NCBI GenBank assembly: GCA_045122895.1
Contig: JBGVIE010000001.1
Location: 1 to 26,288, forward strand
Reading direction: 5' to 3'
DNA length: 26,288 bases
DNA from: RGIG1934 sp045122895
GTDB lineage: Bacteria > Bacillota > Clostridia > Lachnospirales > Lachnospiraceae
Shown here: positions 1 to 7,174 of the stretch, piece by piece
Position numbering within the stretch: position 1 is the first letter of the stretch
Layout of the letters: every line of letters begins with the position of its first letter
Notes under the pieces: model-generated
What the model saw: the letters and a program-made list of their open reading frames with translations, nothing else
Told to the model about the DNA's origin: nothing
Databases searched by the model: none
Position numbers and translations under genes: made by a program

Positions 1-13
1 AGTTATTACAACT

Positions 14-37
14 CCTCCTACCGTGCTTTGTAGTATA
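14..37 (-). promoter_or_regulatory. Probable start signals of a divergent gene lying left of the window
   Basis: Read on the minus strand, positions 37-32 give TATACT, a good -10 hexamer. Positions 19-14 give AGGAGG, a consensus Shine-Dalgarno. The order and spacing fit a short 5' leader of a gene transcribed leftward whose start codon would lie just before position 1. No convincing -35 is placed at 16-18 bp, and the start codon itself is not visible, so this is an inference from two motifs only. Confidence 0.35.
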
Positions 38-99
38 GCTTCTTACAAGCAATTTTACATCAAAAAGTAGAGAGTTGGAACACTTTCATTACTATTTGT

Positions 100-260
100 G
101 CCGCCAGCCGAAGGCGGCGGAATGGAGATTAGTATGAAAAATCGCACTGATGTGCCGATTTTGCATACAGCTATTTGCTTCTGAGCGAAAGCAAATAGCG
201 CTGATGGCAGAAGAGAAATCGCCTGCGCGAATTTCTCTTCGCCGCTTCGCGACAAGTCGC
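100..260. repeat. GC-rich hairpin-rich intergenic element upstream of queE
   Basis: This block is clearly richer in G+C than its surroundings and folds into consecutive hairpins. A 6-bp GCCGCC/GGCGGC stem pairs 100-105 with 113-118. A perfect 11-bp stem pairs 170-180 with 189-199. A perfect 10-bp stem pairs 210-219 with 231-240, and a short GCGAC/GTCGC inverted repeat covers 249-260. The block is bracketed by near-identical start contexts that share TTAGTATGAA at 129-138 and 273-282; the second is the queE start. No T-run follows the stems, so it does not look like a terminator. It resembles small dispersed intergenic repeats (REP- or MITE-like), but only one copy is in this window, so repeat status is unproven. 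Confidence 0.45.
134..184 (+). other. Possible 16-codon leader ORF or duplicated start context
   Basis: A GGAG Shine-Dalgarno at 124-127 sits 6 nt before an ATG at 134, which opens a 16-codon frame ending at TGA 182-184. The stop falls just inside the 170-199 hairpin. The start context is nearly the same as that of queE. It may be a translated leader peptide, but more likely it is the left flank of the hairpin element, duplicated from the queE start region. I would not count it as a gene without ribosome-profiling support. Confidence 0.15.
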
Positions 261-277
261 TCAGAAATGAGGTTAGT

Positions 278-946
278 ATGAATAAATACAAAGTAGTTGA
301 GACTTTTGTAAGTATCAATGGAGAAGGAACCAGGGCTGGACAGCTGGCGATGTTTGTAAGGTTTAAAGGCTGCAATCTAAGATGTGAATACTGCGATACT
401 ATGTGGGCAAATGAAAAAGATGCAGAGTACAAATATATGAGCGGTGAAGAGCTATTGGACTCAATAAAAAATAGTGGTGTTAAGAATGTTACACTGACAG
501 GTGGAGAGCCACTTTTGCAGAATAATATAAAAGCTCTGTTATCAAGACTTTCAATGGAAAAAGATTTGTCAGTAGAGATTGAGACAAATGGAAGTATTTC
601 ACTTGAAGAGTTTTGTGATATTGACAACAGACCATCATTTACGATGGATTATAAGCTTATGGCAAGCGGTATGGAGAAATACATGAACACAGATAACTTC
701 AGACTGCTTGATATGAGGGACACGGTAAAATTTGTCGTTGGAAGTAAAGCGGATTTACAAAGAGCTAAAGAAGTTATAGAAGAATTTGAACTGACCGGAA
801 AATGCCACATATATTTGAGTCCTGTATTTGGAAGTATAGAATTAAAAGATATTGTGGATTTTATGATAGAGAACAAGTTGAATGATGTAAATATGCAACT
901 GCAAATGCACAAAATAATCTGGGATCCGGATGAACGCGGCGTGTAG
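278..946 (+). CDS. queE: 7-carboxy-7-deazaguanine synthase (radical SAM)
   Basis: QueE converts 6-carboxy-5,6,7,8-tetrahydropterin to 7-carboxy-7-deazaguanine in preQ0/queuosine biosynthesis, in the cytoplasm. The 222-residue protein shows the radical-SAM cluster motif C32-x3-C36-x2-C39 inside GCNLRCEYCD. The TGGEPLLQ SAM-binding motif follows, then the ETNGS motif typical of QueE. The N-terminal start VVETFVSINGEGTRAG is the family signature and its length is normal. The start is set by GAGG at 269-272, five bases before ATG 278. folE follows after 15 bp, and queC and queF follow in turn, giving an operon whose enzymes act in sequence. No promoter is obvious upstream; the hairpin element sits directly in front of the gene. 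Confidence 0.96.
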   Translation: MNKYKVVETFVSINGEGTRAGQLAMFVRFKGCNLRCEYCDTMWANEKDAEYKYMSGEELLDSIKNSGVKNVTLTGGEPLLQNNIKALLSRLSMEKDLSVEIETNGSISLEEFCDIDNRPSFTMDYKLMASGMEKYMNTDNFRLLDMRDTVKFVVGSKADLQRAKEVIEEFELTGKCHIYLSPVFGSIELKDIVDFMIENKLNDVNMQLQMHKIIWDPDERGV

Positions 947-961
947 TTTTTTGGAGGAAAT

Positions 962-1546
962 ATGGCAAATAAGAGAATTGATACTGATGCAATTAGAGAA
1001 CATATAAGAGGGATTTTGGTGGCACTTGGAGATGATCCGGACAGAGAAGGATTAAAAGAAACTCCAGACAGAGTGGCAAGAATGTATGAGGAAGTCTTTG
1101 AGGGGATGAATTATACTAACGATGAGATTGCGACAATGTTTGGAAAGACATTTGAAGATGACTTTGAATATACAACTGACAGCAAGGATATGGTTGTAGT
1201 TAAGGATATCGATATATTCAGCTACTGCGAACATCATCTGGCACTTATGTACGATATGAAGGTTACAGTAGCCTACATTCCAAATGGTAAGGTAATCGGA
1301 CTTAGCAAAATCGCAAGAATTGCAGATATGGTAGGTAAGAGATTACAGCTTCAGGAAAGAATTGGAAATGATATAGCTGATATTATGATTAAAGTCACAG
1401 GTTCAGAGGATGTAGCTGTATTGATAGAGGGATGCCACAGTTGTATGAGTGCGAGAGGAATAAAGAAGCAGAATGCTAAGACCTATTCTTCTACACTTCG
1501 TGGAAAATTTATGGAAGACAAAAGTTTGTTATATAGAATCAGATAG
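962..1546 (+). CDS. folE: GTP cyclohydrolase I
   Basis: FolE turns GTP into 7,8-dihydroneopterin triphosphate, the first step for both folate and 7-deazaguanine synthesis. The 194-residue protein is normal for type IA. The zinc ligands are visible: C89 and H92 in CEHH, and C161 in GCHSCMSARG, with the catalytic-region H159 next to it. The GLSKIARI substrate/allosteric segment is at about 113-120, and the ETPDRVARMYEE motif at 33-44. A GGAGG-type site (GGAGGAAAT) precedes ATG 962. Its place between queE and queC argues that it feeds preQ1 rather than only folate. The downstream partner QueD is not in the window. Confidence 0.96.
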   Translation: MANKRIDTDAIREHIRGILVALGDDPDREGLKETPDRVARMYEEVFEGMNYTNDEIATMFGKTFEDDFEYTTDSKDMVVVKDIDIFSYCEHHLALMYDMKVTVAYIPNGKVIGLSKIARIADMVGKRLQLQERIGNDIADIMIKVTGSEDVAVLIEGCHSCMSARGIKKQNAKTYSSTLRGKFMEDKSLLYRIR

Positions 1547-1558
1547 AATGGAGTAATT

Positions 1559-2236
1559 ATGAGAGCACTTGTATTATTTAGCGGTGGTGTTGACAGCACT
1601 ACATGTCTTGCTATGGCAGTTGACAAGTATGGAAAAGACAATGTCGTGGCGTTATCTATGTCATATGGACAGAAGCATACAAAAGAAATCGAATGTTCAA
1701 ACAATATTGCAAAGCATTATGGTGTGGAGCATATTTATCTGGATTTGGCAAAAATATTTGAGTACAGTGATTGCTCACTGCTAATGCATTCAGATAAGGA
1801 GATACCAAAGGAGGACTATGCATCCCAGATTGCAAAGACAGGTGGGAAACCTGTATCCACATATGTTCCATTTAGAAATGGATTGTTTTTAGCATCTGCT
1901 GCAAGTATAGCTATTTCAAAAGACTGCGGTGTGATTTATTATGGTGCTCACAGTGATGACGCAGCAGGAAATGCTTATCCTGATTGTAGTGAAAGCTTTA
2001 ACAATGCAATAAATGAGGCTATTTATATTGGAAGTGGAAATCAGGTAGAGGTTATTGCACCTTTCGTAAAGATGAATAAAGCTGAAGTCGTAAAGCTCGG
2101 CTTGTCACTTAATGTACCATACGAACTTACCTGGAGCTGCTACGAGGGCGGCGATAAGCCTTGTGGGGTATGTGGAACGTGTATTGACAGAAAAAAAGCA
2201 TTTGAACAAAATGGAGTAAGCGACCCGTTAGCATAG
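1559..2236 (+). CDS. queC: 7-cyano-7-deazaguanine (preQ0) synthase
   Basis: QueC uses ATP and ammonia to convert 7-carboxy-7-deazaguanine to preQ0. The PP-loop SGGVDS is at residues 8-13. The zinc site is C194-x7-C202-x2-C205-x2-C208, close to the C-terminus as expected. Segments typical of the family, including YVPFRNGLFLA and the GAHSDDAAGNAYPDCS stretch, are intact, and 225 residues is the usual length. ATG 1559 follows GGAG at about 1550 and sits 12 bp after folE. The gene sits between folE and queF, matching the order of late steps in the pathway. Confidence 0.96.
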   Translation: MRALVLFSGGVDSTTCLAMAVDKYGKDNVVALSMSYGQKHTKEIECSNNIAKHYGVEHIYLDLAKIFEYSDCSLLMHSDKEIPKEDYASQIAKTGGKPVSTYVPFRNGLFLASAASIAISKDCGVIYYGAHSDDAAGNAYPDCSESFNNAINEAIYIGSGNQVEVIAPFVKMNKAEVVKLGLSLNVPYELTWSCYEGGDKPCGVCGTCIDRKKAFEQNGVSDPLA

Positions 2237-2258
2237 CGTCTGCGGAATGGAGGTATGT

Positions 2259-2756
2259 ATGTCAGGAAGAACAGAAAAAGAAACAGAAGGAATCACACTC
2301 CTTGGAAATCAGGGAACAACATATAAATCAGATTATGCACCGGAGGTGCTAGAGACATTTATAAACAAGCATCAGGAGAATGATTATTTTGTGAAATTCA
2401 ATTGCCCTGAATTCACAAGTCTTTGTCCCATTACAGGTCAGCCGGACTTTGCTACGATTACAATATCATATGTTCCGGACGTAAGGATGGTTGAGAGTAA
2501 GTCGTTAAAACTATATCTTTTCAGCTTTAGAAATCACGGTGATTTCCATGAAGATTGTGTGAATATCATTATGAAGGATTTGATAAAACTTATGGAGCCT
2601 AAGTATATAGAAGTGTGGGGAAAGTTCACTCCAAGAGGCGGTATTTCCATTGATCCATATTGTAATTACGGAAAGCCGGGTACTAAATGGGAAGAGGTTG
2701 CATTTAACAGAATGATAAATCACGATATGTACCCTGAAAAGGTTGACAACAGATAA
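2259..2756 (+). CDS. queF: NADPH-dependent preQ0 reductase
   Basis: QueF reduces the nitrile of preQ0 to the amine of preQ1, the last free-base step before tRNA insertion by Tgt. It is the short unimodular form (165 residues). The catalytic Cys is C56 in SLCPITGQPD and the catalytic Asp is D63. The QueF motif that binds NADPH, E79-SKSLKLYLFSFRN-92, is intact. An upstream in-frame ATG at 2247 exists, but GGAGG at 2249-2253 lies five bases before ATG 2259, which decides the start. The gap to queC is 22 bp. After the stop only a weak 6-bp inverted repeat (2756-2761/2775-2780) is seen, so read-through into the polyamine genes is possible. Confidence 0.96.
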   Translation: MSGRTEKETEGITLLGNQGTTYKSDYAPEVLETFINKHQENDYFVKFNCPEFTSLCPITGQPDFATITISYVPDVRMVESKSLKLYLFSFRNHGDFHEDCVNIIMKDLIKLMEPKYIEVWGKFTPRGGISIDPYCNYGKPGTKWEEVAFNRMINHDMYPEKVDNR

Positions 2757-2812
2757 GTATTACATTAAACTCAAAATACTACGGTTATTAGACAAATAAA
2801 AGAAAGGACGTG

Positions 2813-3622
2813 ATGTTAGGGTTGGAAAAAAAGCTGACATTGTATGGCTTTAACAACCTCACAAAAACACTTAGCTTTAACATTTATGATGTATGCTATG
2901 CTAAGAGTGAGAGAGAGCAAAAGGATTACATTAAGTATATTGACGAGCAATATAACTCGGACAGACTTACAAAAATATTGTGTGATGTAACTGATATGAT
3001 TGGTGCTCAGGTTCTTAATATATCCAAACAGGATTATGAGCCACAGGGAGCATCAGTAAATATTCTCATAGCAGAAGATTCTCTTGATTCGACTAAAATT
3101 GATGAATCATGCAATCAGGGAAAGTATACAAGGGGACATGAAACTGTGCATGCTCATCTTGATAAGAGTCATGTGACAGTACATACTTTTCCGGAATACC
3201 ATCCGGACAATTCTATTTCCACGTTCAGAGTAGATATAGATGTATCTACATGTGGTGAAGTATCACCACTTAATGCCCTTGATTATCTGATTGGAAGCTT
3301 TGATTCAGATATTATTACTATTGATTACAGAGTAAGAGGATTTACAAGAGATGTTGAGGGTAAGAAGTTTTTTATAGACCATGACATCAAGTCTATACAG
3401 GATTATATAGATGATAAGACTTTGACAAAATACGATGCGATTGATGTGAACGTATATCAGTCAAACATTTTTCATACTAAGATGCTAATCAAGGAAATTG
3501 AGTTACAGAACTATCTGTTTAACAGAGATGAATATGAATTGTCTCCAAAGCAGAGACTTGAGATTACTGATAATCTTAGAAGAGAAATGATAGAGATTTT
3601 TAGTGGAGCGAATATATACTAG
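2813..3622 (+). CDS. speD: S-adenosylmethionine decarboxylase proenzyme
   Basis: SpeD makes decarboxylated AdoMet, the aminopropyl donor for spermidine synthase. About 269 residues, with similarity to the long enterobacterial (class 1A) form rather than the short Bacillus form. The self-cleavage site that creates the pyruvoyl cofactor is Lys-Ser in HLDKSHVTVHTFPE; the serine is residue 119 counted from ATG 2813. The STCGEVSPLNALDYLI segment carries the conserved cysteine region. AAAGGA at 2803-2808 favours ATG 2813 over the GTG at 2810. It begins a run of five polyamine genes, with 14 bp to the next. Some SpeD relatives have become amino-acid decarboxylases, so substrate specificity is inferred from the adjacent speE. 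Confidence 0.93.
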   Translation: MLGLEKKLTLYGFNNLTKTLSFNIYDVCYAKSEREQKDYIKYIDEQYNSDRLTKILCDVTDMIGAQVLNISKQDYEPQGASVNILIAEDSLDSTKIDESCNQGKYTRGHETVHAHLDKSHVTVHTFPEYHPDNSISTFRVDIDVSTCGEVSPLNALDYLIGSFDSDIITIDYRVRGFTRDVEGKKFFIDHDIKSIQDYIDDKTLTKYDAIDVNVYQSNIFHTKMLIKEIELQNYLFNRDEYELSPKQRLEITDNLRREMIEIFSGANIY

Positions 3623-3636
3623 TAGGAGAGAGACGG

Positions 3637-5091
3637 ATGAGTAAATATACACAGAATGATACTCCGTTATATGATGCTTTAAGGGAACATATGGATAACA
3701 GAGTAGTTCATTTTGATGTGCCTGGTCACAAGGCGGGCAGAGGAAACAAAGAGCTTAAACGTTTTCTCGGAGAGGATACGTTAAGAGCAGACGTTAACTC
3801 TATGAAGCCTCTTGATAATCTGTGTCATCCTGTATCGGTTATTAAGGAAGCTTCAGACCTGGCGGCGCAGGCATTTGGTGCCGATGAATGTTTTTTTATA
3901 GTGAACGGCACTACCGCTGCTGTACAGACAATGATTATGTCTGTATGCAAAGAAAATGACAAAATAATAATGCCGAGGAATGTACACAGAAGTGCTATTA
4001 ATGCAATTGTTATTAATGGTGCAGTACCTGTCTACGTAAATCCCGGTGTTAATACAAGACTTGGCATTCCACTTGGAATGTCTCTTTCTGATGTAAAAAA
4101 AGCAATAGATGAAAATCCGGATGCAAAAGCAGTGATGGTTAATAATCCTACATATTACGGTGTGTGTACAGACCTTGCAGGTATAGTTGAGTACGCACAT
4201 GCACATGGTATGAAGGTGCTTGTGGATGAGGCGCATGGAACACATTTTTATTTTGGTGAGAATATGCCGGTATCTGCTATGGCGGCCGGTGCAGATATGG
4301 CAGCAGTAAGTATGCACAAAACAGGAGGTTCGCTTACGCAGAGCTCACTTCTTCTGTGTAAGAAAACTGTTAATCCTGATTATGTAAGGCAGGTATTAAA
4401 TCTTACCCAGACCACAAGTGGCTCTTATCTTCTTATGTCATCACTAGATATTTCGAGAAAAAATTTATTCTTAAATGGCAGAGACATATTTAAAAAGACA
4501 AGTGATTTCTGTGCTTATGCAAGGAAAGAGATTAATGAACTTGGTGGATATTATGCCTTTGGTGATGAGCTTATAAATGGTGAGGATGTATATGCCTTTG
4601 ATCCTACAAAGTTATCGATTCACACAAGGGATATCGGACTTGCAGGAATAGAAGTATATGACCTTCTTAGAGATGAATATGATATTCAGATTGAATTTGG
4701 TGACATCGGAAATGTTCTTGCGATTATTTCGGGTGGAGAGAGAGAACTTGAAATTGAAAGACTCTTATCAGCACTCACTGAGATAAAGAGAATAAATGGA
4801 AAAGACAGTGCTCATATGTTCAATCAGGAATATATAGAGCCTGTTGTTAAGATGAATCCTAAAAATGCATTTTTTACAGAAAAAAGAAGAGTGAAGCTTA
4901 CAGAAAGTGAAGGAGAGATATGTGGGGAGTTTCTTATGTGTTACCCTCCGGGAATACCGATTCTTGCACCGGGTGAGCTTATTACTAAACAGATAATTGA
5001 ATATGTGGAATATGCACTTAAAAAGGGATGTCTTGTCACAGGACCTGAGGATATGACCATTGAGAATATTAACGTGGTGGAAAAGAGGTAG
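3637..5091 (+). CDS. Orn/Lys/Arg decarboxylase, PLP fold type I (SpeA-like)
   Basis: A PLP-dependent basic amino acid decarboxylase of the short aspartate-aminotransferase-fold group that includes Bacillus SpeA. Its 484 residues are normal for that group and lack the long N-terminal wing domain of the E. coli inducible enzymes. The PLP lysine is K228 in SMHKTGGSLTQSS. D197 and H200 lie in VDEAHGTHF, and the N-terminal FDVPGHKAGRG is characteristic. By family it is most likely arginine decarboxylase making agmatine. Ornithine or lysine cannot be excluded, because the cluster has no agmatinase, agmatine deiminase or N-carbamoylputrescine amidase. AGGAGAG precedes ATG 3637; speE starts 2 bp after the stop, so translation is probably coupled. 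Confidence 0.88.
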   Translation: MSKYTQNDTPLYDALREHMDNRVVHFDVPGHKAGRGNKELKRFLGEDTLRADVNSMKPLDNLCHPVSVIKEASDLAAQAFGADECFFIVNGTTAAVQTMIMSVCKENDKIIMPRNVHRSAINAIVINGAVPVYVNPGVNTRLGIPLGMSLSDVKKAIDENPDAKAVMVNNPTYYGVCTDLAGIVEYAHAHGMKVLVDEAHGTHFYFGENMPVSAMAAGADMAAVSMHKTGGSLTQSSLLLCKKTVNPDYVRQVLNLTQTTSGSYLLMSSLDISRKNLFLNGRDIFKKTSDFCAYARKEINELGGYYAFGDELINGEDVYAFDPTKLSIHTRDIGLAGIEVYDLLRDEYDIQIEFGDIGNVLAIISGGERELEIERLLSALTEIKRINGKDSAHMFNQEYIEPVVKMNPKNAFFTEKRRVKLTESEGEICGEFLMCYPPGIPILAPGELITKQIIEYVEYALKKGCLVTGPEDMTIENINVVEKR

Positions 5092-5093
5092 CT

Positions 5094-5942
5094 ATGGAAT
5101 TATGGTTTAGCGAGCAGCATACTGACAATGTAAAACTTTCCATAAAAATTAATAAACAGCTTGTGCATAGGAAGAGCAGATATCAAAGCATTGATGTTTT
5201 TGAAACTGCTGAGTTTGGAAAGCTTCTCACTCTTGACGGTTTTGTAATGCTCACGGAAAAAGATGAATTTATTTATCACGAGATGATAGTACATGTGGCA
5301 ATGTCTACCAACAGGGATATTAAGAATGTACTTGTAATAGGCGCCGGTGATGGCGGAACTATAAGGGAGCTTGTAAAATACGACAATATAAAGAATATCG
5401 ATATGGTAGAGATTGATGAGGAAGTCGTTAATGTATGCAGGGAATATATTCCATCTACAGCCTGTGCATTAGATGATGAGAGACTTAGTATTTTTTATGA
5501 GGACGGACTTAAGTTCGTAAGACGAATGCATGATAAATACGATTTGATTATAGTCGATTCAACAGATCCATTTGGACCTGGTGAAGGACTTTTTACAAAA
5601 GAGTTCTATGGGAATTGTCATAAGGCACTTACTGAAAATGGAATACTCATCAATCAGCATGAGAGTCCTTTTTATGACAATGATGCGCTGTCTATGAAGA
5701 GAGCGCATAAGAGGATAAAATCAGTATTTGAGGTGAGTAAGGTGTATCAGTTCCATATGCCTACATATCCGTCAGGGCACTGGCTTTTTGGGTTTGCGTC
5801 AAAGGGGATTGACCCTGTAAAAGATATGATTTATGATTACACAGTCTCAAAGGGAATAAAGACGAGATATTATAATTCAGAGATTCATAAGGGTGCATTT
5901 GCACTACCAAATTATGTAATAGATATGCTGGAAGGAGAATAA
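5094..5942 (+). CDS. speE: Spermidine synthase (polyamine aminopropyltransferase)
   Basis: Transfers the aminopropyl group of decarboxylated AdoMet to putrescine or a related amine. The 282-residue length is typical. The nucleotide-binding motif GAGDGG is at residues 83-88, the ligand acidic residue is in MVEIDEEVV, and the catalytic Asp is D155 in VDSTDPFGPGEGLF. The N-terminal LWFSEQHTDN and the LTEKDEFIYHEMIVHVA segment are classic. The Shine-Dalgarno lies inside the end of the decarboxylase gene, 2 bp away. Direct neighbours speD and the decarboxylase supply both substrates. The dehydrogenase that follows after 3 bp belongs to the other known spermidine route. Exact amine acceptor (putrescine, agmatine or a triamine) is not readable from sequence. 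Confidence 0.94.
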   Translation: MELWFSEQHTDNVKLSIKINKQLVHRKSRYQSIDVFETAEFGKLLTLDGFVMLTEKDEFIYHEMIVHVAMSTNRDIKNVLVIGAGDGGTIRELVKYDNIKNIDMVEIDEEVVNVCREYIPSTACALDDERLSIFYEDGLKFVRRMHDKYDLIIVDSTDPFGPGEGLFTKEFYGNCHKALTENGILINQHESPFYDNDALSMKRAHKRIKSVFEVSKVYQFHMPTYPSGHWLFGFASKGIDPVKDMIYDYTVSKGIKTRYYNSEIHKGAFALPNYVIDMLEGE

Positions 5943-5945
5943 AAA

Positions 5946-7148
5946 ATGGGAAAAGCGTTAATCATAGGAGCAGGTGGAGTGGCTTCTGTAGTAGTTCACA
6001 AATGTTGTCAGAATTCGGATGTTTTTGAAGAGATAATGATAGCAAGCAGAACAGTTTCAAAATGTGATGCTCTCAAGGAAAAATTACAGAATCAGACAAA
6101 GACAATCATTCATACGGCAAAGGTAGATGCTGACAGTGTCAGTGAGCTTGTCGAACTGATTAATGGTTTTAAGCCGGATATCGTAATCAATGTTGCACTG
6201 CCATATCAGGATTTGACAATTATGGATGCATGCCTTGAAACAAAGACAAATTATATGGATACAGCCAATTACGAACCCCTTGATACAGCCAAGTTTGAAT
6301 ACAAATGGCAGTGGGCATACAGAGAAAAGTTCGAGAAGGCAGGAATAACGGCTTTACTTGGAAGCGGTTTTGATCCTGGTGTAACAGGTGTATTCTCAGC
6401 TTATGCTATGAAACATCACTTTGATGAGATTAATGAAATAGATATTCTTGATTGTAATGCAGGTGATCACGGATATCCATTTGCTACTAACTTTAATCCT
6501 GAAATTAATATCAGGGAAGTATCAGCAAAGGGCAGCTACTGGGAAGACGGACACTGGGTAGAGACAGAGCCGATGGAGATTAAAAGAGTGTACAATTTCC
6601 CTGAAGTAGGTGAAAAGGATATGTATCTTTTACACCACGAAGAATTAGAATCGCTTGCTCTTAACATTAAGGGTATCAAGAGAATCAGATTCTTTATGAC
6701 ATTTGGACAGAGCTATTTAACACATCTTAAATGTCTTGAGAATGTGGGAATGACATCGATTGAGCCGATTGAGTTCGAAGGAAAACAGATAGTTCCGCTT
6801 CAATTCTTAAAGGCTGTCTTGCCGGACCCTGCATCCCTCGGCCCAAGAACAAAAGGTAAGACAAATATCGGATGTATATTTAAGGGAAAAAAAGATGGCA
6901 AAGAAAAGACATACTACTTATACAACGTATGTGTTCATGAAGAATGTTATGCAGAGGTGGGGTCACAGGCTATATCTTACACAACAGGTGTGCCTGCTAT
7001 GATTGGTGCAATGATGATTATGACAGGTAAATGGAATAAGCCTGGTGTGTATAATATCGAAGAGTTTGATCCTGATCCGTTTATGGAGCAGTTAAACAAG
7101 TGTGGTCTTCCATGGAAGGAAAGTTTTAATCCGGATCTGGTAGATTAA
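5946..7148 (+). CDS. Carboxy(nor)spermidine dehydrogenase, saccharopine dehydrogenase family
   Basis: Reductively condenses aspartate beta-semialdehyde with a diamine (putrescine or 1,3-diaminopropane) to carboxyspermidine or carboxynorspermidine, using NADPH. The 400-residue protein starts with a Rossmann fold: GAGGVA at residues 8-13, then IASRT where the first beta-alpha-beta unit ends. LLGSGFDPGVTGVFSAY and DHGYPFATNFNPEIN are typical of the CASDH branch rather than of lysine-forming saccharopine dehydrogenases. The assignment is reinforced by the immediately downstream CASDC. AAGGAG precedes ATG 5946, 3 bp after speE. Related enzymes in cyanobacteria act on agmatine instead, which would fit an upstream arginine decarboxylase, so the diamine substrate is open. 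Confidence 0.9.
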   Translation: MGKALIIGAGGVASVVVHKCCQNSDVFEEIMIASRTVSKCDALKEKLQNQTKTIIHTAKVDADSVSELVELINGFKPDIVINVALPYQDLTIMDACLETKTNYMDTANYEPLDTAKFEYKWQWAYREKFEKAGITALLGSGFDPGVTGVFSAYAMKHHFDEINEIDILDCNAGDHGYPFATNFNPEINIREVSAKGSYWEDGHWVETEPMEIKRVYNFPEVGEKDMYLLHHEELESLALNIKGIKRIRFFMTFGQSYLTHLKCLENVGMTSIEPIEFEGKQIVPLQFLKAVLPDPASLGPRTKGKTNIGCIFKGKKDGKEKTYYLYNVCVHEECYAEVGSQAISYTTGVPAMIGAMMIMTGKWNKPGVYNIEEFDPDPFMEQLNKCGLPWKESFNPDLVD

Positions 7149-7174
7149 TAACTAAATAGAAGGTTGAGATATAT

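Noticed and set aside
1..277. preQ1 riboswitch before the queuosine-precursor operon
   Set aside because: I looked for the preQ1-I stem with its A-rich tail overlapping the RBS and found no match; the hairpins here are different.
55..627. Long open frame on the minus strand antisense to queE
   Set aside because: It overlaps the well-supported queE, has low-complexity Ser/Leu composition typical of antisense reading, and no Shine-Dalgarno at its start.
2756..2780. Terminator after queF
   Set aside because: Only a 6-bp AGTATT/AATACT inverted repeat with a 13-nt loop and no T-run.
2813..3622. SpeD standing in for the missing QueD
   Set aside because: Its sequence is a clear pyruvoyl-type AdoMet decarboxylase and has no relation to the PTPS fold; adjacency to the que genes is coincidental or only regulatory.
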